A DNA stretch of 34,441 nt, taken from assembly GCA_937996725.1 (NCBI GenBank), contig CALKUR010000052.1, forward strand, positions 1-34,441, given 5' to 3'. The notes under the pieces are model-generated. The model did no database searches, was not told the origin of the DNA, and saw nothing but the letters and a program-made list of their open reading frames with translations. The position numbers and the translations under genes were made by a program. The DNA comes from an uncultured Dechloromonas sp. GTDB taxonomy: Bacteria; Pseudomonadota; Gammaproteobacteria; Burkholderiales; Rhodocyclaceae. Below, piece after piece: positions 25,459 to 32,744 of the stretch (position 1 is the stretch's first letter; every line of letters starts with the position of its first letter).

Positions 25459-25463
25459 GATCG

Positions 25464-26216
25464 CTATTGGCGCATTGCCTGATCAATAATCGCCTTCAGC
25501 TTATCCGGGCCTAGTTCGACGAGAAACTTATCGAAGTCATCACGCAGCTTAGAACCCTTGGCAAAAGCGAAGCCCAGAACATCAACGCCCTTGAACTCAT
25601 AACTGCTGGTGATCGGTAAGTGCAGCTTGTTGGTGTAATTGGCGAGCACCGGCGCCTCGATAAAAGCCAGATCGATATTGCCGTTTTCCAGATCAGTCAC
25701 AACTTCCGTGTAGGTCGGATAGAGCTTAACCTGTTTGAGCGAATAGTAACCCTTGGGTTCGAGCTGATTGCGGATCAGATCGTCATAAGCCATGCCTCGC
25801 GGATAACCGATCTTGTACTGCTTCAACTGCGACAGATCGGTAATCTGAATGTTGCGGCTCTTAAGGCTCACCAGGTGCCACGAGTTATCGTAGTACGGGG
25901 TCGAGAAGTCCATCGCCTCCTTACGCTTATCGGTAATCGAAATTCCCGAAAACGCCACATCAGCCTGACCACTGGACACAGCGCCCAGCATTCCCTGCCA
26001 GTCATAGGTGGTGACTTTCATCGTGCAGCCCCGCGATTGACAGTAGGCGCTGAAAATATCGAAATCGACACCCATGATTTTGCCGTTGCTTTCGTACAGC
26101 ATCGGTGGCGACGCTGGCGAAACAGCGACGCGGATTACTTTGTCATCCTTACCGCCGGAACACCCGGCCAGCAAAGTACCCAATGCCAACGCCAAAATCA
26201 TCCAGAACTTTTTCAT
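25464..26216 (-). CDS. Amino acid ABC transporter substrate-binding lipoprotein
   Basis: This is a family 3 solute-binding protein of 250 residues. I chose ATG at 26216; a TTG at 26222 is possible, but GAGAG sits better for the ATG. The lipobox is LLAGC, with lipid Cys at about 19. This is unusual only in that most Gram-negative binding proteins of the family are free in the periplasm. MGVDFDIF and VAFSGISITDKRKEAMDFS are the family signatures that shape the ligand pocket, and LAFIEAPVLANY lies in the second lobe. The ligand is probably a polar amino acid, but the exact one cannot be read. It is first of the four transporter genes, 26 bp after the cupin. Confidence 0.92.
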   Translation of the reverse strand: MKKFWMILALALGTLLAGCSGGKDDKVIRVAVSPASPPMLYESNGKIMGVDFDIFSAYCQSRGCTMKVTTYDWQGMLGAVSSGQADVAFSGISITDKRKEAMDFSTPYYDNSWHLVSLKSRNIQITDLSQLKQYKIGYPRGMAYDDLIRNQLEPKGYYSLKQVKLYPTYTEVVTDLENGNIDLAFIEAPVLANYTNKLHLPITSSYEFKGVDVLGFAFAKGSKLRDDFDKFLVELGPDKLKAIIDQAMRQ

Positions 26217-26242
26217 TATCAACTCTCGTGGTTGGGGTTAAG

Positions 26243-26707
26243 TTAATCCAGCTTGCTACATTCCGTCGGCTTGATGGTATCGGCACCTTCCTGCCCCAGG
26301 TAGGACACCTGTACTATCACCGGTTTGCCCGCTCCAGCAAAACCTTGATGGCACCAGTTGATCGCCTCGACATAAGACTCACCCTTCTTAATGGTGCGCT
26401 TACCCTTTGAACCATAATCCACTTCTAGTTGACCAGATAGCACGAGAACAAGCACCGGGATGCTGTGCGCGTGGATGTTCGTCGGTTTACCAGCATTAAT
26501 CTGCACGTTATAAGTCTGCAGCTTGGGCATGCCGGTCGGGTAATTGAAGCTCTGGCCGATAATGGTTTTGCCACCGCCCAGCATCGGGACTTCGGTCGCC
26601 TGAACGCCTTCGTATTTGTCGTGGTGTGTCGGTGCCGACATCACGCCGGCACTGGCCAAAACCACAACGGCGCCGACCAGGACGCGAGAAAAAATCTTGG
26701 TTTTCAT
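26243..26707 (-). CDS. Secreted cupin-domain protein
   Basis: This is an exported single-domain cupin of 154 residues. The start is ATG at 26707, because MKTKIFSRVLVGAVVVLASA then forms a Sec signal ending MSA; a frame from 26743 extends it without reason. The cupin core includes the metal-binding pair in NIHAHSIPVLVLVL, then GQLEVDYGSKG and the RTIKKGESYVEA turn, and WCHQGF with a further His. The domain could bind a small molecule or a metal; no enzyme activity can be assigned. It lies 53 bp after the cyclase gene and 26 bp before the transporter genes, so it probably travels with the transporter. Confidence 0.85.
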   Translation of the reverse strand: MKTKIFSRVLVGAVVVLASAGVMSAPTHHDKYEGVQATEVPMLGGGKTIIGQSFNYPTGMPKLQTYNVQINAGKPTNIHAHSIPVLVLVLSGQLEVDYGSKGKRTIKKGESYVEAINWCHQGFAGAGKPVIVQVSYLGQEGADTIKPTECSKLD

Positions 26708-26748
26708 AGCGTTCAATCTCCCAAAAGAAGTTTTTGCAAGCATAGCAT

Positions 26749-26769
26749 CGGCGCTGAGACTCAGCGCCG
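26749..26769 (-). promoter_or_regulatory. Perfect inverted repeat across the cyclase stop codon
   Basis: CGGCGCTGAG (26749-26758) and CTCAGCGCCG (26760-26769) are perfect arms around a single base. The TGA of the cyclase gene lies inside. No T tract follows on the - strand, so it may be an RNA-end or stability element rather than a classic terminator. Confidence 0.5.
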
Positions 26770-27894
26770 TGAAACCAGAAAATGGGTCTTAATCTTGCCC
26801 AAGCCCTTGGCCTCCACTTCGCCGGCAGCTTCGGTGATGAATGCATCACCTAGCGCATCAAATGTGGACGGTGAAATCTGAACACGTCCGATCTGCGAGG
26901 TTGATTCCATCCGGCTTGCCGTATTAACTGTGTTCCCCCAGAGGTCATAGGAGAACTTCGTAAACCCGATCACGCCCGCCACGACCGGACCGGTATTGAG
27001 CCCAATACGCATGGCCAATTCCAGATTGTGTAACTTGTTGAACTCGGCAATGTCGTCATACATGCCTAAGGCCATATCGGCACAGATCTGGGCATGATCG
27101 TTACGAGGAATCGGCAAACCACCCACCGCCATGTAAGCATCGCCAATAGTCTTGATCTTTTCCAGGCCCAGTGATTCGGCGCGCGTATCAAAGCGCGTAA
27201 ACAGATCATTCAACAGTTTTACCAGCTCAGCCGCGCTGATCTGGGATGACATCTTGGTAAATCCCACCAGGTCACTGAATAGAATCGTCACTTCAGGGTA
27301 ACTCCCGGAAATGTTCTTTTCGCCACGCTTCAATCGATCAGCAATCGGCTTGGGCAAAATATTGAGCATTAGCTTTTCGGTCTTGAGCTGCTCGAACTCC
27401 AGTAACTGTTTCTCTTGATGTAACAACTCCAGATTGCGCTTGTCCTGGTCACGCAGGCGCTTCTTTTCCAAAGATGAGAAGATCCGAGCCCGCAGCAGGA
27501 TGGGATCATAGGGTTTGGGCAGATAGTCCTCCGCACCGATTTCAATACACCGTATCGTTTTTTCGATCTGATCGGCCCCAGAGATCACGATCACAGGCAG
27601 CATCTTGTGCTCAGCGTCTTGCTTCAGGATTTCCAGAACGCCCAGACCGTCAAGCTCGGGCATCTCCAGATCCAGCAATACCAGATCCACAGGGTGATTC
27701 TTGATCGCTTCAACAGCTTCTAGACCATTCGACGCTTCGATCACATCAGTGAGCCCCAGATTCTTGAGGCTCATGGTCAGAATACGGCGCAGCGTCCGGC
27801 TATCATCGACCACCAAAATCTTACATGCCTGGTAGGCAGGGTCAACCATGACATCCTGATCGGACTGGGGTGTATCTGCCGTCGTCGTAGACAT
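26761..27894 (-). CDS. Response regulator with class III adenylate cyclase output
   Basis: This protein of 377 residues joins a receiver domain (about 24-140) through a helical linker (about 140-180) to a class III nucleotide cyclase (about 195-375). The receiver has D30, D31 and phosphoacceptor D75 (LLDLEMPELDG), with K127 in PKPYD. The cyclase has metal Asp208 (FSDLVGFT) and Asp252 (IGDAYMA), substrate residues Lys248 and Asp317 that select ATP over GTP, and Asn324 and Arg328 (NTVNTASR). All the residues needed are present, so phosphorylation-controlled cAMP synthesis is likely. It lies 5 bp after cheR in the chemosensory operon. The kinase is presumably the CheA upstream. Confidence 0.93.
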   Translation of the reverse strand: MSTTTADTPQSDQDVMVDPAYQACKILVVDDSRTLRRILTMSLKNLGLTDVIEASNGLEAVEAIKNHPVDLVLLDLEMPELDGLGVLEILKQDAEHKMLPVIVISGADQIEKTIRCIEIGAEDYLPKPYDPILLRARIFSSLEKKRLRDQDKRNLELLHQEKQLLEFEQLKTEKLMLNILPKPIADRLKRGEKNISGSYPEVTILFSDLVGFTKMSSQISAAELVKLLNDLFTRFDTRAESLGLEKIKTIGDAYMAVGGLPIPRNDHAQICADMALGMYDDIAEFNKLHNLELAMRIGLNTGPVVAGVIGFTKFSYDLWGNTVNTASRMESTSQIGRVQISPSTFDALGDAFITEAAGEVEAKGLGKIKTHFLVSRR

Positions 27895-27899
27895 GAAAT

Positions 27900-28715
27900 T
27901 CAGCTCCTCGGGGAATAACAGGAAAACTTCTCGTGTTGTTGCAGACCAAAACGGGCATTGGCATAAATCGACTCAGAGGCACCAAGTACCAGAAAGCCAC
28001 CGGGTGCCAGATTCGCATGAATCTGATCTAGCAGTCGATCTTTGGTATCTTGACCGAAATAGATCATCACATTGCGCAGCAAAATTAGGTCAAACTTGGG
28101 CAACCGTGGCCAAGCTTCGATCAGGTTCATCGTGGAGAAGTTCACCATATTCCGCAGGCTCTCCGCGATCTCGTAGCGACCATCGCCATGTCCCGTGAAA
28201 TAACGGTTTCGGTAGTGCACATCCAGACCCCGATCTGTTTCCGCCTGGCTATAAACCCCGGATTGGGCACGCGCAATATTGAGTGGCGAGATATCCGTCG
28301 CGAGAATATTGATCTTCCAGCGCGCCAGCTCAGGAAATGAATCCCGAATCAACAGGCTGACACTATAGGCCTCCTGCCCCGTCGATGCTGCGGCACTCCA
28401 AATGTTCAAAGTCTTATCGGTGGAACGCTCGGCAATCAGCTTAGGGAGCACATAATCCCGGATGCCATCGAAGAAATGCCGGTCCCGGAAGAATTGGGTT
28501 TCATTAGTCGTCAGGGCAACAAAGGATTCCCAATGACGCTCGCCCACCGGCTGATGGAGCAAATCTTCAATCAGAACCTCGACAGACTCATAACCATGCT
28601 TACGCGCCACTGGCTGTAAACGTGACTGAATCAGATAGTCTTTCTTTTCATCCAGCAGAATTCCGACCTTGCTACGCAAGAGTCCGTAAAACTGATCAAG
28701 AGCTTCCCGGTTCAT
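27900..28715 (-). CDS. cheR: Chemoreceptor methyltransferase CheR
   Basis: CheR methylates receptor glutamates with S-adenosylmethionine. It has 271 residues: an N-terminal helical domain (about 1-75), then the Rossmann part with LTTNETQFFRDRHFF near 88, IWSAAASTGQEAYS near 125 (SAM loop) and LATDISPLNIARAQSGVY near 158. LILLRNVMIYFG near 213 is a family signature. There is no TPR or other added domain. It starts 2 bp after the cheB stop and ends 5 bp before the cyclase gene. Confidence 0.95.
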   Translation of the reverse strand: MNREALDQFYGLLRSKVGILLDEKKDYLIQSRLQPVARKHGYESVEVLIEDLLHQPVGERHWESFVALTTNETQFFRDRHFFDGIRDYVLPKLIAERSTDKTLNIWSAAASTGQEAYSVSLLIRDSFPELARWKINILATDISPLNIARAQSGVYSQAETDRGLDVHYRNRYFTGHGDGRYEIAESLRNMVNFSTMNLIEAWPRLPKFDLILLRNVMIYFGQDTKDRLLDQIHANLAPGGFLVLGASESIYANARFGLQQHEKFSCYSPRS

Positions 28716-28717
28716 CG

Positions 28718-29884
28718 TTACCGACTTTTCGGGGGAACAGGACGAGTTCGAAACACGATCTCATCGGCAATCCGGTCTATTGGTAGCACCTCGTCGGCGA
28801 GATCCTTCTGAACCACCGCGCCCGGCATCCCCCAGATCACACTCGTTTCTTCGTCTTGCGCAATTACTTGTCCTGAACGAGCACGAATCACTTCACAGCC
28901 GCGAAGGCCATCATAGCCCATGCCGGTAAGAACCACCGCCAACAAATCTTTGCCATAAACATCCGCGGCTGAACGGAATAAAACGTCCGCTGCCGGGCGA
29001 CAGGAGTTTTCTGGCGGGTCCTCATTCAATAGGATATGCGTCTTAGTACCGGTCTTCTTGAGTGCCATATGCAAGCCACCAGGTGCCAAATAAGCCACGC
29101 CTGGGACGGCGATTTCTCCATTAAGCGGCTCCACCACTTTCATGACACCGCAGCCGGATAATCGGGCAGCCAGTGAGGTCGTGAAGTTAGACGGCATGTG
29201 CTGCACGATAAATATTGGTACCGGTAAAGGCGTCTTGAATTGCGAAAAAATCTGCATCAGCGCCATCGGGCCACCGGTCGATACGGCAATACACACGGCA
29301 CGCACCGGGCTACGAATCACATTCCGAGATAGACGGGTTTCCGAGGTACCGGTACTGGCGGGTGCTACGGATTGAGGTATCGATACTTCAACGATCGCCT
29401 GTTTAGCTTCGGGAGACGGTGCAGACGACGCAGTCGCAAGCGCATTTCGTGCCTGGTGCCGTCGACCAAAGCCAACAATCTTGGGAATAAGCTGCTCTTC
29501 CAGCACTTTGAAAGCCCCAACGCTCCCAACGGCAGCACTCGGTTTGCCCACATAATCAGTGGCACCGGACGTCAGCGCGGTCGCGGCCATCTGCTCACCT
29601 TCCTGGGTGAGACTACTGAACATAATGACCGGTAACTTGTTATCGAGCTTGCGAATTGCTTTAAGAGCAGATATACCGTCCATCTCAGGCATATCGATAT
29701 CCAGCGTGACAACATCGGGCTTGTACTTGGCAACGGCGTCAACCGCCTGCAGCCCGTTCAGCGCGACATGAATGACATCAATTTCCGGATGGCGATCAAA
29801 CGCCGTTGTAATGATCTTCCGCATCACTGCAGAATCTTCAGCAACGACAACCCTGACCTTTCGCGTTCCCGCAGCTGACATCAT
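28718..29884 (-). CDS. cheB: Chemotaxis response regulator methylesterase CheB
   Basis: CheB removes methyl groups or amide from receptor residues when phosphorylated. It has 388 residues from ATG at 29884; GTG at 29887 and ATG at 29881 are alternatives. A receiver domain (about 10-125) carries phospho-Asp at about 62 (TLDIDMPEMDG). A variable linker of about 60 residues follows, then the esterase with Ser at about 202 (AVSTGGP), His at about 229 (VQHMPSNF) and Asp at about 325 (TGMGYDG). All catalytic residues are present. It follows cheW by only a few bases and precedes cheR by 2 bp. Confidence 0.95.
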   Translation of the reverse strand: MMSAAGTRKVRVVVAEDSAVMRKIITTAFDRHPEIDVIHVALNGLQAVDAVAKYKPDVVTLDIDMPEMDGISALKAIRKLDNKLPVIMFSSLTQEGEQMAATALTSGATDYVGKPSAAVGSVGAFKVLEEQLIPKIVGFGRRHQARNALATASSAPSPEAKQAIVEVSIPQSVAPASTGTSETRLSRNVIRSPVRAVCIAVSTGGPMALMQIFSQFKTPLPVPIFIVQHMPSNFTTSLAARLSGCGVMKVVEPLNGEIAVPGVAYLAPGGLHMALKKTGTKTHILLNEDPPENSCRPAADVLFRSAADVYGKDLLAVVLTGMGYDGLRGCEVIRARSGQVIAQDEETSVIWGMPGAVVQKDLADEVLPIDRIADEIVFRTRPVPPKSR

Positions 29885-29889
29885 CACAA

Positions 29890-30333
29890 CTAGCGCTGCG
29901 TCAGGGAAATACCCGAGACAATCTTGTGCGTTTCAAGAATCAGCAGCAACTGATTAGGGAGCTTATAAACCCCAGAGATCACGTCACGAGCACGTTCCGG
30001 CAAATTACTCGGCGGTTGTTCGAAATTGATGGCATCGAGTTCCAGGATCGGCTTCGCTTCATCAACCAGCAAGCCGAAAAGTGCATCCTTCTCTTTGAAG
30101 AACAGCGCGATCTTGCCTTGATTACCGCTGCGTTCAGGCATACCAAGACGGACATGCATATCAATTGCAGTCACAATCTGACCGCGCAAATTGATGAAAC
30201 CAGCCACCTCCGGCGGGCCAAGCGGTGCCGGTGTTACTTCAAACTGATTGCTGACTTCCACACCAGCCAGGGTTAATACGCCGAAATAGAACCCAGCAAC
30301 GTTGAATGTGGAATAGACCTTAGTTGAACTCAT
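29890..30333 (-). CDS. cheW: Chemotaxis adaptor CheW
   Basis: CheW links receptors to the CheA kinase. It is a single SH3-like CheW domain of 147 residues (FYFGVLTLAGVEVSNQFEVTP at the start, GFINLRGQIVTAIDMHVRLG in the middle and FGLLVDEAKPILEL later). It lies 2 bp after cheA. It has less divergence from consensus than the second CheW-like domain of the adjacent CheA. Confidence 0.94.
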   Translation of the reverse strand: MSSTKVYSTFNVAGFYFGVLTLAGVEVSNQFEVTPAPLGPPEVAGFINLRGQIVTAIDMHVRLGMPERSGNQGKIALFFKEKDALFGLLVDEAKPILELDAINFEQPPSNLPERARDVISGVYKLPNQLLLILETHKIVSGISLTQR

Positions 30334-30335
30334 GA

Positions 30336-32708
30336 CTAGGATTTCGAAACGACGACGCCGTAGGATTCATTCAGGGAATTTTCCAGAACCTTCAGGTCAG
30401 CATTCTTGGCGAGGTTATGTAGCGCAAGAATTTCAGGAACATTCAGGAAGCTAACGACCTTGCCATTGACGATGGCACTCCCCGAAATGCCCTTCTGAAT
30501 GGGGCCAGAAATCGTCACGTCAGAAGAGGTGTGGAAAATATCGAAGATCTTGCGCACGACAAAACCCACCGGTTTGTCATCAACGTAATAAACGATCACA
30601 GAAAGTGGGCGATCCACATACAACCCATCGCGCGACGCACCATCCACGAGATCATCCAACCAGATCAGCTGCATGATGTGGTCATCGTACATCACCACAT
30701 CGTGCGTACCTCGTTGGTAAATATCTTTGACGTTAAAACTTTCCAGGCGGGTCACATAAGCCAGCGGGATCGCCACACGTTCTAACCCATGCAAATCGAA
30801 CAATAGGAACGCATCAGCTTCATCGCTGAGCTGCGCAGCCTCTTCCGAAATCGTACTCTGGAACTCGTTTTCCATCAGTTTGGAAATCAGTCCCGAACGA
30901 ATGGCAATGCCAGAAATATCAAAAATCAGTGACACACGGCCATCGCCCAGAATCGTCGTACCACTATAGATCGGCGTTCCCTTCATCAAGGGGCCGACCG
31001 ACTTAACGACGATTTCCTGCATGAACAAGATCTCTTCGGCCACCAGGCCAAAGAGAATGCCTGCAGCTTGAACCAGAACAATATTCAACGGGGCATCAGG
31101 GTCTTCGCGCAGCGGCTTAATGCCCAGTTCCTGATTGAGATAAAGCAGCGGAATCAATCGGTCACGCAAACGCAGCACCGGGACGCCGTAAAAATCTTCG
31201 ACACCCGGTTTGCCCTCTTCAGGATGATGCCGAACCATCTCAACCACATTACTCTGCGGAATAGCAAACTGCTGGGTGCCGCATCGGACAAAAACCGCCG
31301 GCATAATGGCCAGCGTCAGCGGAATACGTAGACGGATCTTCGTACCGGCCTCAGAGGTCACGATTTCGACCGTACCACCAATTTCCTGCACGTTGGTACG
31401 TACGACATCCATACCGACGCCACGACCGGACAGGCTGGTCACCTGCGCCTTGGTCGAAAAACCCGGCAGGTAGATGAAATCAATAATTTCCCGATCCGAG
31501 AGACGGTCCACGCGCTCTTGAGTCACCAGACCCATCTGGACTGCCTTCTGGGCCACCAGCGGTACATTCACCCCAGCACCGTCATCACCCAGCTCAACAA
31601 CGATCATGCCTTTCTCGTGGAAGGCGTTCAGCGTTATCGTGCCTGTGGGCGATTTACCGGCTTGCAGCCGAACTTCCGGTAGCTCGATCCCGTGATCAAT
31701 GCTATTACGAATGATGTGAGTCATCGGATCCCGAATCGACTCAAGCAGGGTCCGATCCAGCTCGGTATCAGCACCAATCTGCACCAACTCGACCAACTTG
31801 CCGGTTTCCTGCGCCACATCGCGTACCAGACGTGGAAATTTTGACCAGATATTCTTGATCGGCTGCATGCGCGTCATCATCATGCGCTCTTGCAGACCCA
31901 TCGTAATCACATCAATGCTGCGAACCGTATTCAGGAAGTTGAGATCACCGCTGCTCTTAGCAAAGGACATCAACCGGTTTCTGGCCAGTACCATCTCACT
32001 GACCAGATTCATCAGGTTGTCGAGAAGATCGACATTGACCTTAATCGGTGCTGCAAATTCGCTCTGTCGCTCGCTCGCTTCTTTCTGTGCTTCTGTTTCT
32101 GCAGGCAGAACCTCGCCTTCCGCTGCCTGGACAGCCGGCGGCTGAGCAACCGCCTGAGGGTCTATGCTAGGCGCTTCCTGCACGCTGGCCTCGATAGCCG
32201 GCGGCGGCGAAACGGGCGCTGCAAGCACGGCCTCGACGGCCTCAACCAGGGTTTCAGCGGCCGCCGCGCCCGGAGATGCCGCGGCCGCGGGAGATACATC
32301 AAGCTGAGGAACTGCCGACGAGCCGCCTTCGGCCATGGCCAATAGTGAGGCCACCAGGAGTGTATCGTCGCCAGTTGGCTCAGCACGCGCTGACTGGATG
32401 GTCGTCACAATCCCACGCAGGCAATCGATCGACTGTAACAGCGCATTGGTGATCGCGACGTCAACAATATACGTACCATCGCGCAGCTTACTCAGCAGCG
32501 ATTCGCTGGCATGCGCCACCTTCTCGATCCGCTCAAAGCCAAAGAAGCCGCTGCTCCCTTTAAGGGTGTGCACGGCTCGGAAGATATTCCCGATCAGCGC
32601 TTTATCGTTCGGCGAGCTTTCCAGCTTGACGAAATCGATATCCAGCTGATCAAAGATCTCTTCGGCCTCGATCAGGAATTCATCAAGAATTTGATCATCG
32701 AGTTGCAT
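30336..32708 (-). CDS. cheA: Chemotaxis histidine kinase CheA with two C-terminal CheW domains
   Basis: CheA autophosphorylates and passes phosphate to the response regulators. In the 790 residues I see an Hpt domain (about 1-110, with His47 in AVHTLKGSSGFFGF), then an Ala/Pro/Glu-rich linker (about 130-215) where a CheY-binding P2 would usually lie, and a dimerisation helix pair (about 220-285). The ATPase has the N box (HIIRNSIDHGIE at 331), G1 (GDDGAGV at 374), F box (LPGFST at 414) and G2 (GRGVGMDVV at 428). Two CheW-like domains follow, about 468-605 and 630-765. No receiver domain is fused. The duplicated CheW and missing P2 are unusual. It starts 36 bp after the receptor gene and is followed by cheW after 2 bp. 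Confidence 0.94.
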   Translation of the reverse strand: MQLDDQILDEFLIEAEEIFDQLDIDFVKLESSPNDKALIGNIFRAVHTLKGSSGFFGFERIEKVAHASESLLSKLRDGTYIVDVAITNALLQSIDCLRGIVTTIQSARAEPTGDDTLLVASLLAMAEGGSSAVPQLDVSPAAAASPGAAAAETLVEAVEAVLAAPVSPPPAIEASVQEAPSIDPQAVAQPPAVQAAEGEVLPAETEAQKEASERQSEFAAPIKVNVDLLDNLMNLVSEMVLARNRLMSFAKSSGDLNFLNTVRSIDVITMGLQERMMMTRMQPIKNIWSKFPRLVRDVAQETGKLVELVQIGADTELDRTLLESIRDPMTHIIRNSIDHGIELPEVRLQAGKSPTGTITLNAFHEKGMIVVELGDDGAGVNVPLVAQKAVQMGLVTQERVDRLSDREIIDFIYLPGFSTKAQVTSLSGRGVGMDVVRTNVQEIGGTVEIVTSEAGTKIRLRIPLTLAIMPAVFVRCGTQQFAIPQSNVVEMVRHHPEEGKPGVEDFYGVPVLRLRDRLIPLLYLNQELGIKPLREDPDAPLNIVLVQAAGILFGLVAEEILFMQEIVVKSVGPLMKGTPIYSGTTILGDGRVSLIFDISGIAIRSGLISKLMENEFQSTISEEAAQLSDEADAFLLFDLHGLERVAIPLAYVTRLESFNVKDIYQRGTHDVVMYDDHIMQLIWLDDLVDGASRDGLYVDRPLSVIVYYVDDKPVGFVVRKIFDIFHTSSDVTISGPIQKGISGSAIVNGKVVSFLNVPEILALHNLAKNADLKVLENSLNESYGVVVSKS

Positions 32709-32744
32709 AGGTCGATCTGCAGATATTGGAAATCGCTAATCGAC

